A stretch of DNA of 5,774 nucleotides from positions 1-5,774 of the forward strand of contig JAPXKQ010000141.1 in assembly GCA_033809995.1 (NCBI GenBank), written 5' to 3'. The notes below the pieces were generated by a model. That model saw only the letters and a list, made by a program, of their open reading frames with translations, was not told where the DNA came from and did no database searches. The stretch's first letter is position 1. Every line of letters begins with the position of its first letter. Of the stretch, positions 1 to 5,599 are shown piece after piece. A program made the translations under genes and the position numbers. Source of the DNA: Paratissierella sp033809995. GTDB lineage: Bacteria > Bacillota > Clostridia > Tissierellales > Tissierellaceae.

Positions 1-49
1 TTAAATCTAATAATTTTTGATTTTTTCTTTCTGGTCTTTTTCTTGCCAT
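1..49 (-). CDS. N-terminus of a possible IS transposase (partial, runs off the window)
   Basis: Only 16 codons are visible, reading MARKRPERKNQKLLDL, a very basic start. The start is supported by AAGGAGG eight bases upstream of the ATG. The family cannot be named from so little. A transposase is inferred from three contextual points: the ribosome binding site is folded into a long hairpin, a design known from insertion sequences that must avoid read-through expression; the upstream DNA contains a 105-bp sequence repeated in inverse orientation at the other end of the window; and that sequence ends in a TTGAGGA motif that looks like an IS terminus. It could equally be an ordinary basic protein such as a small DNA-binding regulator. 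The rest of the gene lies beyond the left edge. Confidence 0.4.
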   Translation of the reverse strand, partial: MARKRPERKNQKLLDL

Positions 50-54
50 TAGAA

Positions 55-99
55 AATCCTCCTTTTAAGATAATTATATTTTACCTTAAGAGGAGGATT
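55..99 (-). promoter_or_regulatory. Hairpin sequestering the ribosome binding site of the left-edge gene
   Basis: AATCCTCCT (minus strand, 99 to 91) pairs perfectly with AGGAGGATT (63 to 55). After one mismatch the stem continues for five more pairs (TTAAG with CTTAA). The loop is about 15 nt. The 3' arm contains the AAGGAGG Shine-Dalgarno at 58-64, so a transcript entering from upstream would fold with its ribosome binding site hidden. A transcript starting inside the 5' arm would escape this. Such occlusion is a known way insertion sequences limit transposase made by read-through from outside promoters. That role is inference here. Confidence 0.65.
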
Positions 100-127
100 A
101 CTCATACACAAATTATTTCACAGTCTC

Positions 128-232
128 GTTGAAAATATTAATAATAATTTCAAAATCCCATTTATTAATGGGCTAATTCTTTATACTCTTTTTTAACCTT
201 GATTAAAAAAGCTAATTATGCAATTTCCTCAA
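128..232 (-). repeat. 105-bp inverted repeat, left copy (probable IS end)
   Basis: The reverse complement of 128-232 equals 5600-5704 with no mismatch or gap that I can see (position p here matches 5832-p). Identity stops at C127/A5705 on one side and at T233/T5599 on the other. On the minus strand it begins TTGAGGAAATTGCATAATTA and contains two hairpins, CTTTTTTAA/TTAAAAAAG and CCCATT/AATGGG. It lies between aminotransferase copy A and the start of the basic left-edge gene, about where the upstream end of an insertion sequence would be. I see no coding potential in it. The stretch 50-320 otherwise holds only the two hairpins listed separately. Confidence 0.8.
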
Positions 233-248
233 TAAAATTATTTTATAA

Positions 249-285
249 GTAATCACTTGTATGTTTAATACATACAAGTGATTAC
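249..285 (-). terminator. 15-bp perfect hairpin downstream of aminotransferase copy A
   Basis: GTAATCACTTGTATG (249-263) and CATACAAGTGATTAC (271-285) are exact reverse complements around a 7-nt loop. It begins 35 nt past the stop codon of copy A, and no gene follows on that strand until the left-edge ORF. The most likely role is transcription termination. The 3' tail on the minus strand is TTATAAAATAATTTTATT, AT-rich but not an unbroken U run, and the stem is not GC-rich, so it is not a textbook intrinsic terminator. It lies outside the duplicated segment, so copy B has no equivalent. It could instead be a protein-binding palindrome or a remnant of a mobile-element end. Confidence 0.55.
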
Positions 286-320
286 AATTGTTATTATTAT
301 CTAGCTATATAAATATATAA

Positions 321-1688
321 TTATTTTCTACTTTCTAACATTTCGATGATTCTATTTCCTCTTTCACTACCTACGCTCTTATAGAAATCGATTACACCTT
401 GTCTATAGATACCTGTCTTAGCTTCTTCTATTGCTTCTGGTAGTGCCTTTCTAAATGTTTCGAAGCATGCTATATCTGGATGTGAATAGTTTAATCTGAT
501 ATAATCTGTAGCTCCTATATCTCCTAATCCATCGCCTGGTGTTACAGCTATCTTACGTTTTAATAGGCCTACTGTAATTTCTTGTGCTGTTACACCTGTA
601 CCTGAAACATCTAACATCATGCAGAAACCATATTTAGGTGCTACTGGAATCTTAACTCCTGGTGTATTTGCTACTGTTTCTTCTATATGTTTGTAGTTTC
701 TTCTAATAATTTCTGTTGATTTTTCTACATATTCTGTATCTTTCATCGCAGCTATAGCAGCTAATTGTCCTTGATAGTTAATGTGGATTTTAGTTGTTTC
801 CATCTTAATTAAGAATGCACCTCTTAATAATGCTGGATGACCTGCTAAGAATCCTACACGGGCTGCTGGCATTCCATACCCTTTTGATGTACCACTTGTT
901 GATATTACGTGATCCATTGGATGTTCTTCACTATGTAGTGAAGCCATTGGAATTTGTACTGCATTTGGATCTGTTTGATGAGTATTATGTGTGATGTTGT
1001 TGAAGATTACGATACCGTTTTCCCTAGCTATTTGAGCGATCTCTAGTAATTCTTCTTTAGTTTGAACTGTACCAAATGGGTTAACTGGGTCACAAACTAC
1101 TATCATCTTTGTTTTATCAGTTATAGCTGCCCTAACCTCTTCTGGTTTTAGTCTATATTCGTTTGATTCATTTAGTTCGATTGCTTTTACTACAGCACCT
1201 ATTGATTCAGCTGATGGTGCAAAGTGGAAGTATCCTGGGTCTGTTGTTATAATTTCATCTCCTGGCTCTAAGAATGTTAAGTATGCATAACCTATACCAC
1301 CTTGAGCTCCTTCTACACCCATTACATCAAAGTCTGGACCTAGTTCTCTACCGAACTTCTTTGCAGCTAACTCTCTAAGTTCTCCACTAATATCTGGTGG
1401 ATATACTGCTAACAAATCTCTAGTAGTAGCTTCTTTAAATGCATCTATAGCTGATTGTGGAGGTCCTATATGGTTTGCCATATATCCCATATCAAAATAA
1501 CCTTCTGCATTTACGTTGTAAGCTCCGTCAATTGCTAAGCTGTGTCCATCAATACCTAGAATATCTGAAGCTGCATGAAATGTAAAATAGTTTCCCATCC
1601 CTTGTGGATGATGTAATAATACTTTAGCTTTTTCTGCTAAAAACTTTTCTTGTAATTGCTCATTGCTTAATTTTGTTGCAGTTGTCAT
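321..1688 (-). CDS. PLP-dependent fold-type I aminotransferase, copy A
   Basis: This 455-aa cytosolic enzyme is of the class I/II aminotransferase fold, identical in DNA and protein to copy B. Visible landmarks are LEPGDEI (140-146), TDPGYFHF (149-156), DPVNPFG (200-206, N203 being the usual PLP O3' asparagine), the Schiff-base lysine K269 in STSGTSKG, R277 in AARVGF (PLP phosphate contact) and R398 in YIRLNYS, the expected substrate carboxylate contact. Where the family normally has D-E-x-Y this protein reads N-N-I-T (230-233), so the pyridine-nitrogen Asp and the Tyr both seem replaced. An N-terminal extension and a C-terminal helical tail make it longer than the usual ~400 aa. The ATG is set by GGGGGA eight bases upstream. 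Unlike copy B, it is followed by a hairpin rather than a transporter gene, so it should be made as a single-gene transcript. The substrate is unknown; fold assignment is secure, reaction is not. Confidence 0.9.
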   Translation of the reverse strand: MTTATKLSNEQLQEKFLAEKAKVLLHHPQGMGNYFTFHAASDILGIDGHSLAIDGAYNVNAEGYFDMGYMANHIGPPQSAIDAFKEATTRDLLAVYPPDISGELRELAAKKFGRELGPDFDVMGVEGAQGGIGYAYLTFLEPGDEIITTDPGYFHFAPSAESIGAVVKAIELNESNEYRLKPEEVRAAITDKTKMIVVCDPVNPFGTVQTKEELLEIAQIARENGIVIFNNITHNTHQTDPNAVQIPMASLHSEEHPMDHVISTSGTSKGYGMPAARVGFLAGHPALLRGAFLIKMETTKIHINYQGQLAAIAAMKDTEYVEKSTEIIRRNYKHIEETVANTPGVKIPVAPKYGFCMMLDVSGTGVTAQEITVGLLKRKIAVTPGDGLGDIGATDYIRLNYSHPDIACFETFRKALPEAIEEAKTGIYRQGVIDFYKSVGSERGNRIIEMLESRK

Positions 1689-1722
1689 TTTATAATCCCC
1701 CTTGTTTATATTGTATATTTAT

Positions 1723-1732
1723 TTGTCGACAA
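1723..1732. promoter_or_regulatory. Perfect palindrome TTGTCGACAA in the 5' leader (operator candidate), copy A
   Basis: A 10-bp perfect palindrome lies between the predicted start of transcription (about 1742) and the ribosome binding site. A second small inverted repeat, ACATT-GA-AATGT, overlaps the predicted start site just upstream. The position would suit a repressor site. No regulator gene is present in the window, and a 10-bp palindrome can occur by chance, so the operator role is only a suggestion. Confidence 0.3.
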
Positions 1733-1748
1733 TGGTGTTTACATTTCA

Positions 1749-1777
1749 ATGTTAACATGGATAATAAATATTGTCAA
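1749..1777 (-). promoter_or_regulatory. Sigma-A promoter of aminotransferase copy A
   Basis: On the minus strand a perfect -35 box TTGACA (1772-1777) is followed 17 bp later by TAACAT (1749-1754), which is preceded by TG one base before it, giving an extended -10 (TGTTAACAT). Upstream lies an A/T-tract region, 1778-1813, with two AATTATTTG copies that could act as an UP-like element. The predicted leader is about 53 nt. This is the best promoter in the window and is duplicated unchanged with the gene. Confidence 0.75.
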
Positions 1778-1822
1778 GGAATTATTTGAAATTTTTAAAT
1801 TTAAAATTATTTGTTATTACCT

Positions 1823-2269
1823 TTATGTAAGAGGATTTGTTGCTTCTAATAAATGAGTACCTTCAAACAATCCACAAAATGAGCTTTGACTAATTATTCC
1901 TTCTGCTTCAAGATCCTCCTTAATATATGGAGAACCTATATTATTTTCACCATCCAAAGTATTTTTGTTCTATCAACAAAAATATCTCTATGTCCATAAA
2001 CCGGTATTACGTTAGCATCGGAGCAATTTATAGTCTCCTTCAAGCCACCTATATGATCATTGTGTCCGTGACTTATTGCAATTACATCTAAGTTATTCCA
2101 ATCCCAGCCTAATACCTTTAAGTTATGCTTAATAGTTAAACCTTATCCAGTATCCAAAAGAACCTTACCCTTATCTCTCTCAACTAAAATTACATTGCCG
2201 TGTTCTCCCAGACATCCAGGTTTAAATACATAATCATTGCTAAAGAACTTTAAGGTTAATATTATTCAC
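1823..2269 (-). pseudogene. Decayed metallo-beta-lactamase-fold hydrolase
   Basis: The minus strand encodes a clear MBL-fold fragment: GEHGNVILVERDKGKVLLDTG, then LTIKHNLKVLGWDWNNLDVIAISHGHNDHIGGL, containing the metal-binding HGHNDH motif (2053-2070), then NVIPVYGHRDIFVDR. The DTG-x-GL and SHGHxDHxGGL pattern resembles the MJ0301-like, dihydropterin-synthase-like MBL branch (usually about 250 aa). It is broken at least three ways. There is a reading-frame change near 2241-2258 just after a plausible GTG start (2267-2269, with AAGGAG upstream). A TAA at 2143-2145 sits where the family usually has Gln, consistent with one CAA to TAA change. A further frameshift near 1952-1962 precedes DGENNIGSPYIKEDLEAEG. 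The C-terminal third, including the later GCSHxGI-type metal ligand, is absent. The remnant ends 10 bp from the edge of the 1501-bp repeat, so the duplicated segment may have landed in, or deleted, its 3' part. Confidence 0.85.
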
Positions 2270-2340
2270 AAATTAAATAACTCCTTACTTACACAAATTC
2301 TCGAATTAAAAAGTCATAATAATAGTACAAATCGAATTTA
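2270..2340. other. Short intergenic region between operon terminator and MBL pseudogene
   Basis: This 71-bp AT-rich stretch lies between the terminator of the transporter operon and the GTG of the broken hydrolase. The minus strand holds AAGGAG (a ribosome binding site for the lost gene) and a TATTAT-like -10 candidate without a convincing -35. No gene is visible. Confidence 0.4.
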
Positions 2341-2381
2341 AGAAAAGACTATAGAATAAAAGCTATTTCTATAGTCTCTTA
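2341..2381 (-). terminator. Intrinsic terminator of the aminotransferase-transporter-small subunit operon
   Basis: GACTATAGAA and TTCTATAGTC (minus strand; 2367-2376 and 2347-2356) form a 10-bp perfect stem with a 10-nt loop, extended outward by A-T pairs and one wobble. It is followed on the minus strand by TTTTCTT. It starts about 50 nt after the small-subunit stop codon and separates the operon from the broken hydrolase gene downstream. Confidence 0.8.
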
Positions 2382-2428
2382 AAAATAATGCAGACAAAGT
2401 TTCCCTACTATTCTCTAATTGTTAAGAG

Positions 2429-2554
2429 TCATTCATTTAAATTTTTTAGATATTTATCTGTTTCCTCTTTATGCAATTTTATTATACCAAGCACAAGACC
2501 GCCCCAAACTAAACCTAATGTTATTATCATAGTTATTATAGCATTAGCACTCAT
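2429..2554 (-). CDS. metS: MetS-type small subunit of the SNF-family transporter (41 aa)
   Basis: The minus strand from ATG at 2552-2554 reads 41 codons, MSANAIITMIITLGLVWGGL followed by VLGIIKLHKEETDKYLKNLNE, then TGA. It has one hydrophobic span (about residues 4-25, with a WGG turn near the middle) and a short charged cytoplasmic-type tail. This matches the known architecture of MetS, the tiny membrane subunit that works with the SNF-family transporter MetP in methionine/alanine import in Corynebacterium. GGAGGG at 2560-2565 gives a strong ribosome binding site 5 nt before the start. The gene begins 17 nt after the transporter stop codon and is followed by the operon terminator, so co-transcription and co-function are very likely. 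The symbol rests on size, topology and position; the transported amino acid in this organism is not shown. Confidence 0.85.
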   Translation of the reverse strand: MSANAIITMIITLGLVWGGLVLGIIKLHKEETDKYLKNLNE

Positions 2555-2571
2555 AAATACCCTCCATTCTA

Positions 2572-4080
2572 TTAAACGTAATCTGTTATTTGAACTTCAG
2601 GGAACTCTGTACCATTAAATAGCCTCTCTCCTGCAGATTTTGCAATTCTATCGTTATAGAGATAAGCTAAAATTCCAACTATGCCAGCTTGGAATATTAA
2701 AGTACCTAATGAATATACTCCAAAAGGATTATACCAATGTGGATCGCTTAATACTAATGGTGCTAGTTGCCACACTAGCATTAATATAGCCAGAATTGGA
2801 TAAACAAAACCGATTGATACATTCCACCATTTGCCCATTTTTATATAGGAATAATCATTATTTAGTAGCAAGCGTGATTTTTCTACTCCATATTTTATTA
2901 AAGCCAGGCAAGAGAAAATTGCACCTATCACCATAGTCATTCCTACTACAAAGTCTTGATTGTTGAAGAAATTGATATTCCATGCAGATGGTAAACCTAA
3001 AATACATGTCCCAACTAACATAGCTATAACAGTTTTCTTTTTCTCCACACCTGCATCTGCAAAAGGCTGATATAATATGGAAAATAAAGCAATAAGAGAT
3101 GTAAATCCAGCTAATAGTAATGAAAGGAAAAACAGGGTTGACATTAACATACCACCAGGCATTCTTTCAAATACATTCGTTAATCCGATAAACGCAAGTC
3201 CATTATTACCACTTCTTAGTATTTCCATGGCAGCTTCTGGGCTACTAGACATAGAAAAGAGTGATGGTATAACAGCTACACCCGCAAGAAGTGCAACAGA
3301 CATATCTCCTATCCCTTGAATAGCTGTAGTCAATGTTGCATCTGAATCTTTTTTTGCATAAACTCCATATGCTATACATATACCCCACCCAGGCCCAGCT
3401 GACCAAGATGCTTGTGTGATAGCTTCCAACCAAACTTTAGCACTTAATAATTCTTTAGGATTAAAGCCAAAAAGATAATTAAGTCCTTGACTTGCATTTT
3501 CCAGTGTTACAGATCTGGCTGCAACTACTGCAAGGGATATAACTAATAATGGTAGAAGATACTTAGTTGATTTTTCAATTGCTTCTACTCCAGAGTAGGC
3601 AAAATATGAAGCTGCGATCATTAAACCTAAATATATTAAAATAATAATATAGTTACTATTAGTTACAGAGTTAAATAATGTCATCTTATCTACGCCTATA
3701 TATCCACTAGTTATTGACAATACCATATAGTATGCTATCCAAGCCATTACCACTGTATAATAAGCTGTCGTTGCAAAAACAACGTACCACATAAATGATC
3801 CAAACCATGTAAATTTTTTGCCACCCATATAGTCTCTAAATGCACCCGGTAAACCCTTTCTTGTAGCCCTTCCAATAACACTTTCTCCCATCATTAATGG
3901 TATAGTCATAAAAAGCATTATTATTACATATGCAACTACAAAAGCTCCACCACCATTAGTAGCAGCAACTCTAGGAAATCTCCATATATTACCGGTACCA
4001 ACAGATCCAGCAATCAATGCAAATGCCATAATTAAAGGAGATGAAAAACCAATATCCGTTTTTTTACTTTCATTAGACAT
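2572..4080 (-). CDS. SNF/NSS-family sodium-dependent amino-acid transporter
   Basis: This 502-aa integral membrane symporter has the LeuT fold. TM1 carries the family signature GSVGTGNIWRFP (25-36) followed by NGGGAF (42-47). By alignment from memory to LeuT, N31 corresponds to Na1 ligand N27 and R34 to the outer-gate arginine R30. Y107/Y108 in TM3 match the substrate-binding Tyr108 region. TM6 QASWSAGPGWG (223-233) aligns with LeuT QAFFTLSLGFG, so S227 replaces Na1 ligand T254. TM8 A324, T327 and S328 match the Na2 ligands A351, T354 and S355. About 12 hydrophobic spans are visible, the last at about 455-475. The start is fixed by GGAGGG six bases before the ATG. It lies 29 nt after aminotransferase copy B and 17 nt before metS. 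The MetS partner suggests uptake of methionine, alanine or a similar small neutral amino acid, but the substrate is inferred. Confidence 0.93.
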   Translation of the reverse strand: MSNESKKTDIGFSSPLIMAFALIAGSVGTGNIWRFPRVAATNGGGAFVVAYVIIMLFMTIPLMMGESVIGRATRKGLPGAFRDYMGGKKFTWFGSFMWYVVFATTAYYTVVMAWIAYYMVLSITSGYIGVDKMTLFNSVTNSNYIIILIYLGLMIAASYFAYSGVEAIEKSTKYLLPLLVISLAVVAARSVTLENASQGLNYLFGFNPKELLSAKVWLEAITQASWSAGPGWGICIAYGVYAKKDSDATLTTAIQGIGDMSVALLAGVAVIPSLFSMSSSPEAAMEILRSGNNGLAFIGLTNVFERMPGGMLMSTLFFLSLLLAGFTSLIALFSILYQPFADAGVEKKKTVIAMLVGTCILGLPSAWNINFFNNQDFVVGMTMVIGAIFSCLALIKYGVEKSRLLLNNDYSYIKMGKWWNVSIGFVYPILAILMLVWQLAPLVLSDPHWYNPFGVYSLGTLIFQAGIVGILAYLYNDRIAKSAGERLFNGTEFPEVQITDYV

Positions 4081-4109
4081 ATTATCCCTCCATTTATAAA
4101 CATATATAA

Positions 4110-5477
4110 TTATTTTCTACTTTCTAACATTTCGATGATTCTATTTCCTCTTTCACTACCTACGCTCTTATAGAAATCGATTACACCTTGTCTATAGATA
4201 CCTGTCTTAGCTTCTTCTATTGCTTCTGGTAGTGCCTTTCTAAATGTTTCGAAGCATGCTATATCTGGATGTGAATAGTTTAATCTGATATAATCTGTAG
4301 CTCCTATATCTCCTAATCCATCGCCTGGTGTTACAGCTATCTTACGTTTTAATAGGCCTACTGTAATTTCTTGTGCTGTTACACCTGTACCTGAAACATC
4401 TAACATCATGCAGAAACCATATTTAGGTGCTACTGGAATCTTAACTCCTGGTGTATTTGCTACTGTTTCTTCTATATGTTTGTAGTTTCTTCTAATAATT
4501 TCTGTTGATTTTTCTACATATTCTGTATCTTTCATCGCAGCTATAGCAGCTAATTGTCCTTGATAGTTAATGTGGATTTTAGTTGTTTCCATCTTAATTA
4601 AGAATGCACCTCTTAATAATGCTGGATGACCTGCTAAGAATCCTACACGGGCTGCTGGCATTCCATACCCTTTTGATGTACCACTTGTTGATATTACGTG
4701 ATCCATTGGATGTTCTTCACTATGTAGTGAAGCCATTGGAATTTGTACTGCATTTGGATCTGTTTGATGAGTATTATGTGTGATGTTGTTGAAGATTACG
4801 ATACCGTTTTCCCTAGCTATTTGAGCGATCTCTAGTAATTCTTCTTTAGTTTGAACTGTACCAAATGGGTTAACTGGGTCACAAACTACTATCATCTTTG
4901 TTTTATCAGTTATAGCTGCCCTAACCTCTTCTGGTTTTAGTCTATATTCGTTTGATTCATTTAGTTCGATTGCTTTTACTACAGCACCTATTGATTCAGC
5001 TGATGGTGCAAAGTGGAAGTATCCTGGGTCTGTTGTTATAATTTCATCTCCTGGCTCTAAGAATGTTAAGTATGCATAACCTATACCACCTTGAGCTCCT
5101 TCTACACCCATTACATCAAAGTCTGGACCTAGTTCTCTACCGAACTTCTTTGCAGCTAACTCTCTAAGTTCTCCACTAATATCTGGTGGATATACTGCTA
5201 ACAAATCTCTAGTAGTAGCTTCTTTAAATGCATCTATAGCTGATTGTGGAGGTCCTATATGGTTTGCCATATATCCCATATCAAAATAACCTTCTGCATT
5301 TACGTTGTAAGCTCCGTCAATTGCTAAGCTGTGTCCATCAATACCTAGAATATCTGAAGCTGCATGAAATGTAAAATAGTTTCCCATCCCTTGTGGATGA
5401 TGTAATAATACTTTAGCTTTTTCTGCTAAAAACTTTTCTTGTAATTGCTCATTGCTTAATTTTGTTGCAGTTGTCAT
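4110..5477 (-). CDS. PLP-dependent fold-type I aminotransferase, copy B (first gene of transporter operon)
   Basis: The protein is the same 455-aa enzyme as copy A: K269 in STSGTSKG as PLP lysine, N203 in DPVNPFG, R277 in AARVGF, R398 in YIRLNYS, and N-N-I-T at 230-233 in place of D-E-x-Y. This copy is the first gene of an apparent operon with the sodium-coupled transporter (29-nt gap) and the small subunit behind it, and the same promoter drives all three. The arrangement suggests that the enzyme acts on the amino acid the transporter brings in, for example deaminating it to a keto acid in amino-acid fermentation; that step is inference. Alternatives within the fold are a C-S lyase of MalY type, a decarboxylase or a PLP-dependent oxidase. 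No sequence difference separates the two copies, so any difference in role must come from context: this one is tied to transporter expression, while copy A adds dosage. Confidence 0.92.
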   Translation of the reverse strand: MTTATKLSNEQLQEKFLAEKAKVLLHHPQGMGNYFTFHAASDILGIDGHSLAIDGAYNVNAEGYFDMGYMANHIGPPQSAIDAFKEATTRDLLAVYPPDISGELRELAAKKFGRELGPDFDVMGVEGAQGGIGYAYLTFLEPGDEIITTDPGYFHFAPSAESIGAVVKAIELNESNEYRLKPEEVRAAITDKTKMIVVCDPVNPFGTVQTKEELLEIAQIARENGIVIFNNITHNTHQTDPNAVQIPMASLHSEEHPMDHVISTSGTSKGYGMPAARVGFLAGHPALLRGAFLIKMETTKIHINYQGQLAAIAAMKDTEYVEKSTEIIRRNYKHIEETVANTPGVKIPVAPKYGFCMMLDVSGTGVTAQEITVGLLKRKIAVTPGDGLGDIGATDYIRLNYSHPDIACFETFRKALPEAIEEAKTGIYRQGVIDFYKSVGSERGNRIIEMLESRK

Positions 5478-5511
5478 TTTATAATCCCCCTTGTTTATAT
5501 TGTATATTTAT

Positions 5512-5521
5512 TTGTCGACAA
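5512..5521. promoter_or_regulatory. Perfect palindrome TTGTCGACAA in the 5' leader (operator candidate), copy B
   Basis: Same element as at 1723-1732, between predicted transcription start and ribosome binding site. If it binds a regulator, both gene copies would respond together and the transporter operon would be controlled with them. Confidence 0.3.
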
Positions 5522-5537
5522 TGGTGTTTACATTTCA

Positions 5538-5566
5538 ATGTTAACATGGATAATAAATATTGTCAA
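5538..5566 (-). promoter_or_regulatory. Sigma-A promoter of the aminotransferase-transporter-metS operon
   Basis: The promoter is identical to that of copy A: TTGACA (5561-5566), 17-bp spacer ending in TGT, and TAACAT (5538-5543). No promoter of comparable quality is seen before the transporter or the small subunit, which supports one transcript for all three genes. The A/T-rich upstream region ends at the inverted element starting at 5600, so the upstream contexts of the two copies differ from about 36 bp above the -35 box. Confidence 0.75.
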
Positions 5567-5599
5567 GGAATTATTTGAAATTTTTAAATTTAAAATTAT

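Larger units (their letters stand above)
313..1813. repeat. 1501-bp perfect direct repeat, copy A (promoter + aminotransferase)
   Basis: Every base from 313 to 1813 matches 4102-5602 at a constant offset of 3789 when read line by line; I found no difference. At the left edge, A312 faces C4101. At the right edge, T1814 faces A5603. The repeat starts 8 nt beyond the aminotransferase stop codon and ends about 36 bp upstream of the -35 box, so it carries one complete transcription unit without its terminator. I could not see a target-site duplication at either edge. The right boundary falls at the end of an AATTATTTG motif that also occurs 25 bp inside the repeat. Confidence 0.97.

Noticed and set aside
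1778..1813. Possible CodY- or UP-element motif in the A/T-tract upstream of the -35 box
   Set aside because: The sequence is so AT-rich that loose matches to AT-based motifs are expected; no convincing match to the CodY consensus.
2267..2269. Calling the MBL fragment an intact short hydrolase gene
   Set aside because: No single frame joins the GTG, the HGHNDH motif and the C-terminal part; an in-frame TAA and two frame changes intervene.
2388..2618. 76-codon plus-strand open frame
   Set aside because: It overlaps the metS gene and terminator on the other strand, has no ribosome binding site, and its composition is that of an antisense shadow.
3077..3319. 80-codon plus-strand open frame inside the transporter gene
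   Set aside because: It lies wholly within the well-supported transporter CDS on the opposite strand and has no family features.
3245..3433. 62-codon minus-strand open frame inside the transporter gene
   Set aside because: It is an out-of-frame reading of the transporter, rich in Cys/Tyr/Ser, without a ribosome binding site.
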